A stretch of 64,000 bases of DNA from the NCBI RefSeq assembly GCF_009923995.1, contig NZ_RFSK01000012.1:1-64000 (forward strand), given 5' to 3'. The stretch is from Janthinobacterium sp. Its GTDB lineage: Bacteria; Pseudomonadota; Gammaproteobacteria; Burkholderiales; Burkholderiaceae_D. The notes below the pieces were generated by a model that was given only the letters and a program-made list of their open reading frames with translations, ran no database searches and was not told the origin of the DNA. Numbering within the stretch: the stretch's first letter is position 1; every line of letters begins with the position of its first letter. Of this stretch, positions 27,026-36,777 are shown piece by piece. The translations under genes and the position numbers were made by a program.

Positions 27026-27451
27026 TTACACGATCGTCAGGGTGACGTCGATGTTGCCGCGCGTGGCGTTGGAGTACGGGCAGACGATGTGGGCGGCGGC
27101 GACCAGCGCTTCGGCGGCGGCGCGCTCCATGCCTGGCAGCGAGATCTTCAGTTCCACTTCGATGCCGAAGCCCGTCTCGATGGCGCCGATGCCGACATTG
27201 CCTTCGATGGACAGGTCCGCCGGCAGGGTGATCTTGTCGCGGCCTGCGACGAATTTCATGGCGCCGATGAAGCAGGCCGAGTAGCCGGCGGCGAACAGTT
27301 GTTCCGGATTGGTGCCCACGGCGCCGTTGCCGCCCAGTTCTTTCGGCGTGGTCAGTTTCACGTCCAGCACATTGTCGGACGAGACGGCACGGCCTTCGCG
27401 GCCTCCGGTGGCGGTAGCTTGAGCGCGGTACAGGACTTGTTTGATCGACAT
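27026..27451 (-). CDS. ohr: Organic hydroperoxide resistance protein Ohr
   Basis: Thiol peroxidase that detoxifies organic hydroperoxides (141 residues, normal length). The two redox cysteines are where expected in the OsmC/Ohr fold: one in [14 protein letters not shown] near residue 57, the other in [17 protein letters not shown] near 125. The sequence [14 protein letters not shown] at the start also fits Ohr. A canonical promoter lies about 115 bases upstream. No ohrR gene is adjacent. Confidence 0.94.
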   Translation of the reverse strand: MSIKQVLYRAQATATGGREGRAVSSDNVLDVKLTTPKELGGNGAVGTNPEQLFAAGYSACFIGAMKFVAGRDKITLPADLSIEGNVGIGAIETGFGIEVELKISLPGMERAAAEALVAAAHIVCPYSNATRGNIDVTLTIV

Positions 27452-27565
27452 GATGGTTTTCCTCGGTGAGTTAAATAGTTAACGACTAAATAGTGTGCTA
27501 CTTTTTTCATGGGCACATCGCCCCAGGAGCCCGTCTGAAGAAGCGAATCCGGCGTCCATGTGTTC

Positions 27566-27594
27566 AATATATATCGTGCGCTATTTAATTGCAA
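27566..27594 (-). promoter_or_regulatory. Promoter of ohr with OhrR-like operator
   Basis: On the minus strand, -35 TTGCAA (27594-27589) and -10 TATATT (27571-27566) are separated by exactly 17 bases. The -35 overlaps TTGCAATTAAATAGC, which resembles the OhrR operator core CAATTAAATTG described in other Proteobacteria. The leader to the ohr start is about 110 bases. Confidence 0.6.
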
Positions 27595-27735
27595 GCGATT
27601 TTATTTGAGGGTGGCGCCTGTTGATGCGTTATTTTCTTGTCTTTGTCGCCAGGATTGCCCTTCCGTCGCATAATGGCCCCCGCTGCCGGGGCCCATGGTT
27701 ATGCTGGGTCCCACTTCACACCCAGGGAAAAAATC

Positions 27736-28995
27736 ATGACCAGCTTCTTTTTTATTCTCCGCCTCACCTTGGCCACGATGATCACCTACATCATCGCCAC
27801 CGCCATCCTGGTCGAGAACTTCCTGCGCCATGTCTTCGGACATACCGAAGGCTTTTTTGTCATCGTCGGCGCGCTGCTGGCCTGTGCCGTCATCACGAAT
27901 GCGTTTTCGCACGTGCGCCGCGTGCGGCTGATCGCCGGCGCCGTCAATGCCGGCACCCTGTCGAGCCGCCAGCGGCGCCAGATCGAGATACCGTTCGAGG
28001 CGGGCGAAGCGTTCGACATGATCGACGCGGCCATCCGCGAACTGCCGGGCAGCGAAGTGGTCGAAAGCGCGCGCGACAGCCTGCAGGTGCAGGCCCGCGT
28101 GCGCCGCGCGGCGCCCTACACGGACACGGGCTTGCCGCGCATGCGCGTGCTGGGCTTCCTGGAGCCGCGGCCGAACCAGATCCTCGCCACCGTCACGCCG
28201 AATGGCGAGGCGGGCAGCGTGACCCTGATCTGCGAGCCGGCGCGCAATGCCTGGACGGACTGGTTCCTCGTCGACCATGGCAGCAACCTGGAAAATGCGG
28301 AAGCGGTGACGCGGGCGCTGACCCGCCGGGTGGCGCAGCGGCGCCGCGGCGAGCAGGCCGAGGCGCGCCAGACGGTGACGGAAAAGGAACTCACGGTGGC
28401 CAAGCTGAGCCTGCTGCATGCGCAGGTGGAGCCGCACTTCCTGTACAACACCCTGGCCAGCGCGCAGCTGCTCACGCGCAGCGACCCCGTGCGCGCCGAC
28501 GAAATGCTGGGCAACCTGATCCTCTACCTGCGCCACTCGCTACCGCGCACGGAGCAGGCCATGTCGACCCTGGGCACGGAACTGGAGCGGGCGCGCGCCT
28601 ACCTCGATATCCTGAAAATCCGCATGGGCGCGCGCCTGAACCTGCAGATCGAGGTGCCGCAATACCTGCGCCAGGTGGAACTGCCGCCCATGATGCTGCA
28701 AACCCTCGTGGAAAACGCCATCAAGCATGGCCTGGAGCCGAAGAGCGGCGGCGGCACCATCTGGATCATGGCGCGCAGCGGCAACGGCACCGTGATCGTC
28801 ACGGTGGCCGACGACGGCAAGGGCTTCAGCGACGATGGCGCCGGCACGGGCATCGGCCTGCGCAATGTGCGCGAACGCCTGCGCCTGACCTACGGCAATG
28901 CCGCCGCGTTTGCCATCGTCGCCAACTTTCCCGATGGCGTGACGGCCACCATCACGGTGCCGGACAGCACGGCGCAGGGAGCATCGTATGGATAA
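27736..28995 (+). CDS. LytS/AlgZ-type sensor histidine kinase
   Basis: Membrane histidine kinase of 419 residues from the ATG at 27736, which has an AGGGA ribosome binding site. Two N-terminal TM helices are visible (residues 4-28 and 38-58), then a cytoplasmic region without a recognisable sensor domain. The His_kinase phospho-acceptor is H234 in QVEPHFLYNTL, followed by an HATPase_c domain with N-box LVENAIKHGLEPK. The signal is unknown. It overlaps the response regulator gene by 8 bases. Confidence 0.9.
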   Translation: MTSFFFILRLTLATMITYIIATAILVENFLRHVFGHTEGFFVIVGALLACAVITNAFSHVRRVRLIAGAVNAGTLSSRQRRQIEIPFEAGEAFDMIDAAIRELPGSEVVESARDSLQVQARVRRAAPYTDTGLPRMRVLGFLEPRPNQILATVTPNGEAGSVTLICEPARNAWTDWFLVDHGSNLENAEAVTRALTRRVAQRRRGEQAEARQTVTEKELTVAKLSLLHAQVEPHFLYNTLASAQLLTRSDPVRADEMLGNLILYLRHSLPRTEQAMSTLGTELERARAYLDILKIRMGARLNLQIEVPQYLRQVELPPMMLQTLVENAIKHGLEPKSGGGTIWIMARSGNGTVIVTVADDGKGFSDDGAGTGIGLRNVRERLRLTYGNAAAFAIVANFPDGVTATITVPDSTAQGASYG

Positions 28996-29770
28996 GCCCG
29001 AAATGACCTGCGTCATCGCCGAAGACGAAACCCTGCTGCGCGATGCGCTGGTGGCGATGCTGGGCGAACTGTGGCCCCGCTTGCGCATCGTCGCCGCCTG
29101 CGATGACGGCGGCACGGCCCTGGAAGCCATCGCTACCCTGCGGCCCGACGTGGCCTTCCTCGATATCCGCATGCCGGGCCTGACGGGCCTGGAAGTGGCG
29201 GCCGGCGCCCTGGCCGCCAGCCCCGGCACGCAGGTGGTCTTCGTCACGGCCTACGACCAGTATGCGATCGATGCCTTCGACAAGGGCGCCGTCGATTACC
29301 TGTTGAAACCCATCGCCCGCGAGCGCCTGCACGCGACCCTGCAGCGCGTGCAGGCGCGGGCCGGCAAGGGGCTGGCGCAGGATGACGCCCTGGCCGGCCT
29401 GCTGCAACGCCTGACGAACGCCCTGCCGGCGGCGGCCAAGTCGCCGCCGCTGGTGTGGCTGACGGCCAGCAGCGGCAAGGATACGCGGCTGATCATGGTG
29501 GACGACATCGCCTATTTTCAGTCCGATACCAAGTACACGGCCGTCATGACGGCGGAAGGCGAGGCGCTGCTGCGCAAGCCGATCCGCGAACTGCTCGACG
29601 TGCTCGATCCCGCCATCTTCAAGCAGATCCACCGCTCGACCATCGTCAACATGAAGGCGGTGGCCTCGGTCACGCGCGACGAAGTGGGGCGCGGCACCCT
29701 GCGCCTGAAGACGCGCCCGGAAACCCTGGCCGTGAGCCAGCCGTTCATGGCGCTGTTCCGGAATATGTAG
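28988..29770 (+). CDS. LytTR-family response regulator
   Basis: Response regulator of 260 residues. Receiver domain with phospho-acceptor D59 in VAFLDIRMPG. The C-terminal LytTR DNA-binding domain has DDIAYFQSDTKYTAV and IFKQIHRSTIVNMKAV. It partners the kinase encoded just upstream. No neighbouring target is evident, because the next gene is convergent. Confidence 0.92.
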   Translation: MDKPEMTCVIAEDETLLRDALVAMLGELWPRLRIVAACDDGGTALEAIATLRPDVAFLDIRMPGLTGLEVAAGALAASPGTQVVFVTAYDQYAIDAFDKGAVDYLLKPIARERLHATLQRVQARAGKGLAQDDALAGLLQRLTNALPAAAKSPPLVWLTASSGKDTRLIMVDDIAYFQSDTKYTAVMTAEGEALLRKPIRELLDVLDPAIFKQIHRSTIVNMKAVASVTRDEVGRGTLRLKTRPETLAVSQPFMALFRNM

Positions 29771-29782
29771 GGCTGCAAAAGC

Positions 29783-29848
29783 CGGGGTCAGACCCTCAAC
29801 ACCACTAACGCCAGGCTCACCGTCAACGTGGACGGGGGGTCTGACCCC
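29783..29848. repeat. GGGTC-type inverted repeat, copy 1
   Basis: Perfect 12-bp arms GGGGTCAGACCC (29784-29795) and GGGTCTGACCCC (29837-29848) around a 41-base centre, filling the 82-base gap between two convergent genes. The first 16 bases CCGGGGTC(A)GACCCTCA recur with one change at 54891. Confidence 0.8.
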
Positions 29849-29852
29849 AGAA

Positions 29853-30896
29853 TTACTCCGCCGTTTCAAAACCCTCAAGCACATTGACGACATTGATGCC
29901 GATTTCTTTGACCGCATAGCCCCCTTCGAGGATGAAGGCGGTGGGCAGGTCCAGATGGGCCAGGCGTTCGCCCACGCGCAGGTAGTCGCCGCTTTGCAGG
30001 GCGAAGTGCGACAGCGGGTCGCCGACGAAGGTATCGACGCCCAGCGAAACGACCAGCGCGTCGGGCGCGTACATATTGATGCGCAGGCAGGCCGTCTCCA
30101 GCGCGGCAAACCAGCTGGCCGTGCTGCTGCCGGCCGGCAGCGGCAGGTTGACGTTGTAGCCAAGTCCCGCGCCGCTGCCCGTCTCGTCCGCGTGGCCCAG
30201 GTAGAACGGGTATTCCTTGCGCGGGTCGGCGTGGATGGAGGCGAACAGCACGTCGTCGCGTCCGTAAAAGATGCTCTGCGTGCCGTTGCCGTGGTGGTAG
30301 TCGATATCGAGGATGGCCACCTTGCGCGCGCCGTCGTCGAGCAGGTGCTGCGCGGCCAGGGCCGCGTTGTTCAGGTAGCAGTAGCCGCCAAAAAAATCGC
30401 TGCCCGCGTGGTGGCCCGGTGGCCGCGTCAGGGCGAACGTGGCCCGCTCGCCCAGGCGCAGCGCGTGGGCCGCGTTGACGGCGCAGTCGGCGCCCGTCTT
30501 GGCCGCCGTCCACGTGCCGGCCGTCAGCGGCGTGCCATTGTCCATCGAGTACAGGCCCAGCTTGGCCGTGAAGTCGTCCGGTTCGATGTCGTGGCGCAGG
30601 GTGCGCACGGGCCACACGGACGGCAGGGCATCCTTGCCCGCGTTGTCGGGATCGAGCGCCAGCCAGTCGTGCCAGGCGTGGCGCAGGAAGTGCAGGTAGC
30701 GGGGCGTGTGGATGCGTTCGAGCGACGTCAGCGGCACGCCGTGCGGCGTGACGATGCGGCCCAGGTTGCGCCGTCCCAGTTCGGCCACCACCATGTCGGC
30801 CCGTTCCGGCGTCTCGAAGCAGGGCACCATGGCGCCGCGGAACCATTCGAAGCGGCCCCGGTGCTGGCCGTGCAATTCATTGTAGAAGGTCAGCAT
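29853..30896 (-). CDS. Histone deacetylase/acetylpolyamine amidohydrolase family protein
   Basis: Zinc-dependent deacetylase of 347 residues from the start MLTFYNELHG at 30896 (the frame extends upstream inside gshA, which I reject). Catalytic signatures: TRPPGHHAGSDFFGGYCYLNN, and DIDYHHGNGTQ supplying a zinc ligand and the His-Asp charge relay. The later FYLGHADETGSGAG segment is closer to acetylpolyamine amidohydrolases than to histone deacetylase-like amidohydrolases, so acetylated polyamines are the likely substrates. It follows gshA by 25 bases on the same strand. Confidence 0.87.
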   Translation of the reverse strand: MLTFYNELHGQHRGRFEWFRGAMVPCFETPERADMVVAELGRRNLGRIVTPHGVPLTSLERIHTPRYLHFLRHAWHDWLALDPDNAGKDALPSVWPVRTLRHDIEPDDFTAKLGLYSMDNGTPLTAGTWTAAKTGADCAVNAAHALRLGERATFALTRPPGHHAGSDFFGGYCYLNNAALAAQHLLDDGARKVAILDIDYHHGNGTQSIFYGRDDVLFASIHADPRKEYPFYLGHADETGSGAGLGYNVNLPLPAGSSTASWFAALETACLRINMYAPDALVVSLGVDTFVGDPLSHFALQSGDYLRVGERLAHLDLPTAFILEGGYAVKEIGINVVNVLEGFETAE

Positions 30897-30921
30897 GGGG
30901 GCGCTTTGCGCAAGGTCAGGA

Positions 30922-32523
30922 TCAGGTGTGCGAACACAGGGTGCTGGCGCGGTAGGCGGCGACGAAATCGTCGAAGCTGCCGGCGGGCGCCGCTTCCATG
31001 GCGCGCTGTTCGGCCAGCGAGCTGGCGGCCAGCGCGTCGAAATACGCGCTCTGCTCGGGCGTGGGCGGATGCGCGCGGAAGTAGGCGGCGTGGCGCTCGC
31101 TCTGGCGCAGGCCGAAGGCGGCAAACGAGCCGCCGTTGGCGCGCAGCTCGGCCAGCACCTTGGCCGATGGCGTCGCGTCCGGGTCGGCCAGTTTCACGGC
31201 TTGCGCCGCCAGGCTGTCCGCATGCTGCGTGCCGCCCTGGCGCGCGTCGAGCAGGGCCGCCACGGGCGCGATGCGCGCCAGCAGTTCTTCGCCCCACGCT
31301 TGCAGGGTGATGTCCTGGCCGTCGCGGCGCAGGGTCAGGCCCGGCGTGCGGCCTTCCTTCACCGTGCGGGCGAAATTGTTGGTGTAGCAGGCGCTCTGCT
31401 CGGCCGAGATGGGACCGCTGTCGTCGAGCGCGCAGAACAGCAAAAAGGCGTCGAGGAAGCGGCCCGTCTCCAGGCTGATGCCCACCGGCTCGAACGGGTC
31501 GACGTCCATGCAGCGCACTTCGATGTATTGCACGCCGCGCAGGCACAGGGCCTGGATGGGGCGCTCGCCCGTGCGGATCACGCGCTTCGGACGGATGGTC
31601 GAATAGTATTCATTTTCGATCTGCAGCACGTTGGTGGACAGCTGGATCCACTCGCCATCCTTTTTTGTGCCCAGCGCTTCATACGGCGGGTATGGATCGT
31701 TGACGGCGTGCGTGAGGGCGTTGACGTAGTCGTCCAGGCTGTTCTCGTGCGGACGCAGGCCGGACTGGGCATCGTTCTGATAGCCCAGGTCGCTCATGCG
31801 CAGGCTGGTGGCGTAGGGCAGGAACAGGGTGTCCTCGGACAGGATGTCGAGCTTGTGCGCGCGGCCGCGCAGGAAGCCGCTGGACAAGGCCGGCGAGGCG
31901 CCGAACAGGTACATCAGGAGCCAGCTGTAGCGGCGGAAATTGCGGATCGTCGCCAGGTAGCTTTCCGACTGCACGTCTTTCGGGGTGGCCGTGGCGTGCG
32001 CGGGGCTGGCGCTGGTGTCCGGCTGGCTGGCCAGCACTTGCCACAGCTGCTCGTCGAGCGAATAGTTGTAGTGGATGCCGGCGATGCATTGCATGGCTTT
32101 GCCATAGCGCAAGGCCAGGCCGCGCCGGTAGACGTGCTTGAGCATGCCCATGTTCGACGTGCCGTAGTTGGCGATGGCGATGTCCGCTTCCGGCGGCAGC
32201 TGGCACGGCATCGACTGGCTCCACAGCAGTTCGTCGCCGAGGCGGCTGTAGGCGTGGCGGTGCACGGTGTCGAGCTTGTCCAGGGTGGTGGCGATGTCGG
32301 CCTCGGCCGGCGTGATGAATTCGAGCAGCGCTTCGGCGTAGTCGGTGGTGATCTCGGGGTGCGTCAGCGCCGAGCCCAGGGCGGCGGGGTGGGGCGTGGA
32401 AGCCAGATGGCCGGCGGCGTCGACGCGCAGGGTTTCACGCTCGATGCCGCGCAAGCCGCCCAGCAGCGCGCGGTTGGCATCTTCGGTCAGCAATGCCAGG
32501 CGGCGAGTCAACAGGTTGGGCAA
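30922..32523 (-). CDS. gshA: Glutamate-cysteine ligase
   Basis: First enzyme of glutathione synthesis, class I proteobacterial type. I choose a TTG start at 32523 (533 residues; E. coli GshA is 518). An AAGGAAG ribosome binding site sits 6 bases upstream, and the protein then starts with the typical [10 protein letters not shown]. Diagnostic stretches are [49 protein letters not shown] and [15 protein letters not shown]. The open frame reaches 32607, but the extra residues look untranslated. It appears co-transcribed with the polyamine deacetylase gene. Confidence 0.94.
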   Translation of the reverse strand: MPNLLTRRLALLTEDANRALLGGLRGIERETLRVDAAGHLASTPHPAALGSALTHPEITTDYAEALLEFITPAEADIATTLDKLDTVHRHAYSRLGDELLWSQSMPCQLPPEADIAIANYGTSNMGMLKHVYRRGLALRYGKAMQCIAGIHYNYSLDEQLWQVLASQPDTSASPAHATATPKDVQSESYLATIRNFRRYSWLLMYLFGASPALSSGFLRGRAHKLDILSEDTLFLPYATSLRMSDLGYQNDAQSGLRPHENSLDDYVNALTHAVNDPYPPYEALGTKKDGEWIQLSTNVLQIENEYYSTIRPKRVIRTGERPIQALCLRGVQYIEVRCMDVDPFEPVGISLETGRFLDAFLLFCALDDSGPISAEQSACYTNNFARTVKEGRTPGLTLRRDGQDITLQAWGEELLARIAPVAALLDARQGGTQHADSLAAQAVKLADPDATPSAKVLAELRANGGSFAAFGLRQSERHAAYFRAHPPTPEQSAYFDALAASSLAEQRAMEAAPAGSFDDFVAAYRASTLCSHT

Positions 32524-32738
32524 TTTGAGCTTCCTTTCTTGTGCAGCAGATAAATAATTTGTGCTGAGATTAACCGAATTTTGGCAAATGCGTCGGCGCC
32601 GGCCCAAAAAACGCCGCGTCGCCAGCGTCCGCCCCGGGGAACGGGGGCGGCGCTTCGGTCAGGAATTCGCTTGATATTTTAACAAACTGAGGGGGATCTG
32701 GCGCGTCGCTGGATCAAGCGCCGCGCACAGGAAGCGGG

Positions 32739-33569
32739 TCAGCCCAGGCGGGCGCCGCTGACCCGTTCGATGCCGGCCAGGTCGCGCCAGCTTTGCACCT
32801 TGGCGTAGCCGGCCTCGGCCAGCAAGGCGCGCACGCAGGCCGCTTGGTCGTAGCCGTGTTCCATCAGCAGCCAGGCGCCGGCCGCCAGGTGGCGCGCGGC
32901 GCCGGCGACGATGGTGCGCAGGGCCGACAGGCCATCCGCGTGGTCCGTCAGCGCGCCGGCCGGCTCGAAGCGCAGGTCGCCTTCGGCCAGGTGGCGGTCG
33001 CCGCTGGCGATGTAGGGGGGATTCGAGACGATCAGGTCGAACTTTTCCGTGCCCAGCGCCTCGAACCAGTCGCTGGCCATGAAGGTGATGTTGACGCCGT
33101 TGGCGCTGGCATTGCGGCGCGCCACGGCCAGGGCCGCGCTGCTCACGTCCAGGGCCGTGACGACGGCGTCGGGCCGCGTGTGCGCCAGGGCGACGGCGAT
33201 GGCGCCGCTGCCCGTGCCCATGTCGAGCACGCGGCCGCCGGGCGGCAGGCGCTCGAGCGCCAGTTCCACCAGCACTTCCGTGTCGGGGCGGGGAATCAGC
33301 ACGGCGTCGTTCACTTCGAAGGGCAGGCCGAAGAATTCGCGCTGGCCGACGATGTAGGCGATCGGTTCGCCCTGCAGGCGGCGCGCCAGCAAGCCTGACA
33401 GGCGCTCCGCTTCGCTGCCAGTGAGGACTCGCTCCGATTGCGTGATGAGGCCCACGCGCGACAGCCCCAGCGCGTGGCCCAGCAGGATGCGGTTGTCGAG
33501 CGGGTCGAGCAGCGGACGGATTTGCAGGGCGCCGACAGTGCTGCCGGCGGGAATCAAGGTTTCTGGCAT
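32739..33569 (-). CDS. prmC: Release factor glutamine methyltransferase
   Basis: Methylates the glutamine of the GGQ motif in release factors RF1 and RF2, using S-adenosylmethionine (276 residues). It has the SAM-binding motif VLDMGTGSGAIAVALA at residues 114-129 and the catalytic NPPY at 183-186. Its substrate RF1 is encoded two genes upstream. dsbB lies between them, 11 bases before the prmC start. Confidence 0.94.
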   Translation of the reverse strand: MPETLIPAGSTVGALQIRPLLDPLDNRILLGHALGLSRVGLITQSERVLTGSEAERLSGLLARRLQGEPIAYIVGQREFFGLPFEVNDAVLIPRPDTEVLVELALERLPPGGRVLDMGTGSGAIAVALAHTRPDAVVTALDVSSAALAVARRNASANGVNITFMASDWFEALGTEKFDLIVSNPPYIASGDRHLAEGDLRFEPAGALTDHADGLSALRTIVAGAARHLAAGAWLLMEHGYDQAACVRALLAEAGYAKVQSWRDLAGIERVSGARLG

Positions 33570-33580
33570 GGTGCTTTCAA

Positions 33581-34060
33581 TTATTTCTTACGGCGCAGCA
33601 AGGTCCACAGCAGGCCGATGGCAAAAATGGCGAACCAGGCGAATGCCCATTGCGGGATCGACAGGCCGAAGAACGGCTCGCCGGCGTTTTCGCAGGCGCC
33701 ATACGATTCAAACATGAAGGGCATGAGCTCGGCCGTGAAGACCTTGTTCAGCGCCGTTTCCACGGGGTCGATGCCGCACGAGAAGCCGGGATGGGCCAGC
33801 ACGTACAGGTGCTTGGCGCCCACGCCCAGGCCGCCCAGGGCGGCCAGCAGGCCGACACCGGCGCCGATGGTTGGCTTGTTCGCCGCCGCGCCCGCCAGGC
33901 AGGCGATGGCGATGGCGAGGAACAGGTAGCGCTGGATCACGCACAGCGGGCACGGCGCCATGTTCATGGCATGCTGCAAATACATGGCCACGCCCAGCAT
34001 CAGGAAACACAGGACGGCGATCAACAGGAGGACGGTGCGTGAATTTTTCATGGGCGACAC
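33581..34060 (-). CDS. dsbB: Disulfide bond formation protein B
   Basis: Inner-membrane quinone-linked oxidase that reoxidises DsbA (159 residues, four TM helices). The first periplasmic loop has C37 and C40 in CPLC and the second has C95 and C123 (FSCGID and GACENA). All four redox cysteines are therefore present. Position between prfA and prmC is unlike E. coli, where those two are adjacent. Confidence 0.93.
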   Translation of the reverse strand: MSPMKNSRTVLLLIAVLCFLMLGVAMYLQHAMNMAPCPLCVIQRYLFLAIAIACLAGAAANKPTIGAGVGLLAALGGLGVGAKHLYVLAHPGFSCGIDPVETALNKVFTAELMPFMFESYGACENAGEPFFGLSIPQWAFAWFAIFAIGLLWTLLRRKK

Positions 34061-34143
34061 GGTGAGGTGGATGGAATCGAGCTACGCATTCTCGCACAAG
34101 GCCGGATTTTTGTTGCTTAGCCGCTACTTAAACCCTTGATCTG

Positions 34144-34251
34144 GCTGGGCGCTTTAAAAACTGTTCAGGGCAAGGCGCAGCGCCGCAGGCAGTACGAGAA
34201 GGTACGGCCAGGCGCTGCAACGCCGCCATGGACGCTTTTTAATCGCCCAGC
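34144..34251. repeat. 108-bp nested inverted repeat overlapping prfA stop
   Basis: Outer arms GCTGGGCGCTTTAAAAA (34144-34160) and CTTTTTAATCGCCCAGC (34235-34251) are near-perfect complements. Inside lie a second pair GCAGCGCC/GGCGCTGC (34177-34184, 34211-34218) and a small GTAC...GTAC hairpin. The right outer arm contains the prfA stop codon and last codons. Downstream A/T runs could let it act as a terminator. No second copy is in this window. Confidence 0.75.
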
Positions 34252-35315
34252 GCTGCTAAGAGCTCCGCCTGGTGCTCTGCCGCCAAGGCATTCGTCAGTT
34301 CCGTCAAATCCCCGTCCATGATGAAGTCCAGCTTATATAACGTCAGGTTGATGCGGTGGTCCGTCAGGCGGCCCTGCGGGAAGTTATACGTGCGGATGCG
34401 CTCGCTGCGGTCGCCCGAGCCGATCAGGCTCTTGCGCGTGGCCGCTTCCTTCGACTGCTGTTCGCGCAGCTGCACGTCCTTGATGCGGGCGGCCAGCACC
34501 TTCATGGCTTGCGCCTTGTTCTTGTGCTGGCTGCGGTCATCCTGGCATTCCACCACGATGCCGGTCGGCAAGTGGGTGATGCGCACGGCCGAATCCGTCT
34601 TGTTGATGTGCTGTCCGCCCGCGCCCGAGGCGCGGTAGGTGTCGATGCGCAGGTCGGCCGGGTTGATGTTGACGTCTTCCACTTCGTCCGCTTCCGGCAT
34701 CACGGCCACCGTGCAGGCCGACGTGTGGATGCGGCCCTGGGTTTCCGTGGCCGGCACGCGCTGCACGCGGTGGCCGCCCGACTCGAATTTCAGCTTCGAA
34801 TACGCGCCATTGCCGACGATGCGCACGATCACTTCGCGGTAGCCGCCCAGGTCGGAGTCGGACGCGGACACCAGTTCCACCTGCCAGCGGTTGCGCTCGG
34901 CAAAGCGCGTGTACATGCGCAACAGGTCGCCGGCGAACAGGGCGGACTCGTCGCCGCCCGTGCCGGCGCGGATTTCCAGGAAGATATTGCGCTCGTCGTT
35001 GACGTCCTTCGGCAGCAGCATGGTCTGCAGCTCGCGTTCCAGCTGCGCCATCGTGGCTTTCGCCGCCTCGATTTCTTCCTGGGCGAACTCCTTCATGTCC
35101 GGGTCGGCCAGCATCTCTTGCGCTGTCGCAATATCATTGCCCGCTTCCTGGTAGGAACGGTACAGGGCCACGAGCGGGCCCAGTTCGGCATGCTCGCGCG
35201 TCATCTTGCGGTAGCTGTCCATGTTCGATGTGGCGTCCGGGTGCATCAGCAGTTCGTCGAGTTCGACCAGGCGGTTCGCCAGTTGATCGAGTTTGGCCAG
35301 CATGGATGGTTTCAT
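34239..35315 (-). CDS. prfA: Peptide chain release factor 1
   Basis: RF1 recognises UAA and UAG stop codons and triggers peptide release (358 residues, standard length). The GGQ motif is in [12 protein letters not shown] near residue 230. The codon-recognition tripeptide PAT is in [14 protein letters not shown] near 186. It lies between hemA upstream (95-base gap with a GCCCGCC/GGCGGGC hairpin at 35356-35374) and dsbB downstream. Its 3' end is built into a large inverted repeat. Confidence 0.96.
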   Translation of the reverse strand: MKPSMLAKLDQLANRLVELDELLMHPDATSNMDSYRKMTREHAELGPLVALYRSYQEAGNDIATAQEMLADPDMKEFAQEEIEAAKATMAQLERELQTMLLPKDVNDERNIFLEIRAGTGGDESALFAGDLLRMYTRFAERNRWQVELVSASDSDLGGYREVIVRIVGNGAYSKLKFESGGHRVQRVPATETQGRIHTSACTVAVMPEADEVEDVNINPADLRIDTYRASGAGGQHINKTDSAVRITHLPTGIVVECQDDRSQHKNKAQAMKVLAARIKDVQLREQQSKEAATRKSLIGSGDRSERIRTYNFPQGRLTDHRINLTLYKLDFIMDGDLTELTNALAAEHQAELLAALGD

Positions 35316-35410
35316 AGCGATTCGTGGTAGAGAGTGTAGGGAGAGTGCGGGTCAGGCCCGCCCGGCAGGCGGGCAGGGGCGGCCGCGCGCGGGCGGCCAG
35401 CGGGGCAGCG

Positions 35411-36685
35411 CTAACGGCGGGGGCGGAACAGTTTCGGCAGCAGGGTGGCCAGCTGCTTGCGCTCGTCGCCTTGCGCGTGGTGCAGCGCCTGCTGCGGGCC
35501 GTGCAGGAACTTGGCCGTCAAGCCTTTCGACAGCGCTTCGAGGACGGCATCGATGTCGGCGCCCTTGGCCAGCATCTTGCGCGCCCGTTCCACTTCCATC
35601 AGGCGCAGGGCTTCGCTGCTTTCATGCAAATTCTGGATGACGGGCACCATGGCGCGGTCGTCGACCCAGCTCATGAACGATTGCACGCGCGTCTCGATGA
35701 TGGATTCGGCTTGCGCCACGGCCGCCTGCCGGCTTTCCAGGCCCGTTTGCACGACCTTGCCCAGGTCGTCGACCGTGTACAGGAAGACGTCGTTCAAACG
35801 ACCCACTTCCGCTTCGATGTCGCGCGGCACGGCCAGGTCGACCATGAACATGGGCTTGTGGCGGCGCGCCTTGATGGCGCGCTCGACCAGGCCCAGGCCC
35901 AGCAGCGGCAGGGATGACGCCGTGCACGAGATGACGATGTCGAAGCGGTGCAGCTGTTCCGGCAGCTCGGCCAGGCGGATGGCCTTGCCGTTGAAGCGGT
36001 GCGCCAGCTCCTCGCCGCGCTCCATGGTGCGGTTGGCAATCGTGATGCTTTTCGGATTTTGTGCGGCAAAGTGCGTGGCGCACAGCTCGATCATTTCGCC
36101 GGCGCCGATGAACAGCACGTTCTGTTCGGCGATCTTGTCGAAGATGCGCTGCGACAGGCGCACGGCGGCGGCCGCCATGGAGACGCTGTGGGCGCCGATT
36201 TCCGTGCTGCTGCGCACTTCCTTGGCGACGGAAAAGCTGCGCTGGAACAACTGGTGCAGATACGTGCCCAGGCCGCCCGCCTCGTCGGCCGTGCGGATGG
36301 CATCCTTGATCTGTCCCAGGATCTGCGTTTCGCCCAGCACCATCGAATCGAGCCCGGAGGCGACGCGGAAGGTGTGGCGCACGGCATTGTGCTGCGGCAG
36401 CATATAGAGATGGGGGCGCAGCTCGCTGTAGTTCAGCTGGTGGTAGTCGGCGAGGAAATGCGCGCCCGCGTCGAGCGGATTGGGCACGTGGCTGGCCGCA
36501 TACAATTCCGTGCGGTTGCAGGTCGACAGGATGGCCGCTTCGTCGTTGTCGCGCAGGTCGATGCGCTGGAACCAGGTGCGCGCCGCCATCACCGCCTGGC
36601 CCAGATGCTCAGGCGCAAACGCCAGCTGTTCGCGGAGCGACACTGGTGCGGTGGTGTGATTGAGGCCGACGGCGAGCAGTTGCAT
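35411..36685 (-). CDS. hemA: Glutamyl-tRNA reductase
   Basis: First enzyme of the C5 pathway to tetrapyrroles. It reduces glutamyl-tRNA(Glu) to glutamate-1-semialdehyde with NADPH. From the start at 36685 ([20 protein letters not shown]) it is 424 residues. Catalytic C56 is in STCNRTELY. The NADPH domain has [16 protein letters not shown] and a C-terminal dimerisation helix follows. The open frame extends to 36925, but those residues overlap the neighbouring response regulator region and are not HemA-like. Confidence 0.95.
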   Translation of the reverse strand: MQLLAVGLNHTTAPVSLREQLAFAPEHLGQAVMAARTWFQRIDLRDNDEAAILSTCNRTELYAASHVPNPLDAGAHFLADYHQLNYSELRPHLYMLPQHNAVRHTFRVASGLDSMVLGETQILGQIKDAIRTADEAGGLGTYLHQLFQRSFSVAKEVRSSTEIGAHSVSMAAAAVRLSQRIFDKIAEQNVLFIGAGEMIELCATHFAAQNPKSITIANRTMERGEELAHRFNGKAIRLAELPEQLHRFDIVISCTASSLPLLGLGLVERAIKARRHKPMFMVDLAVPRDIEAEVGRLNDVFLYTVDDLGKVVQTGLESRQAAVAQAESIIETRVQSFMSWVDDRAMVPVIQNLHESSEALRLMEVERARKMLAKGADIDAVLEALSKGLTAKFLHGPQQALHHAQGDERKQLATLLPKLFRPRR

Positions 36686-36777
36686 TTCAGGGCTGTTGGG
36701 AATTCTTATGCCGACATTATAGCGCTTTGTGCCCGCTCTTTGAGCAGCTCGCCTGTTTTCCTCCTGGCGCGCGGGCG

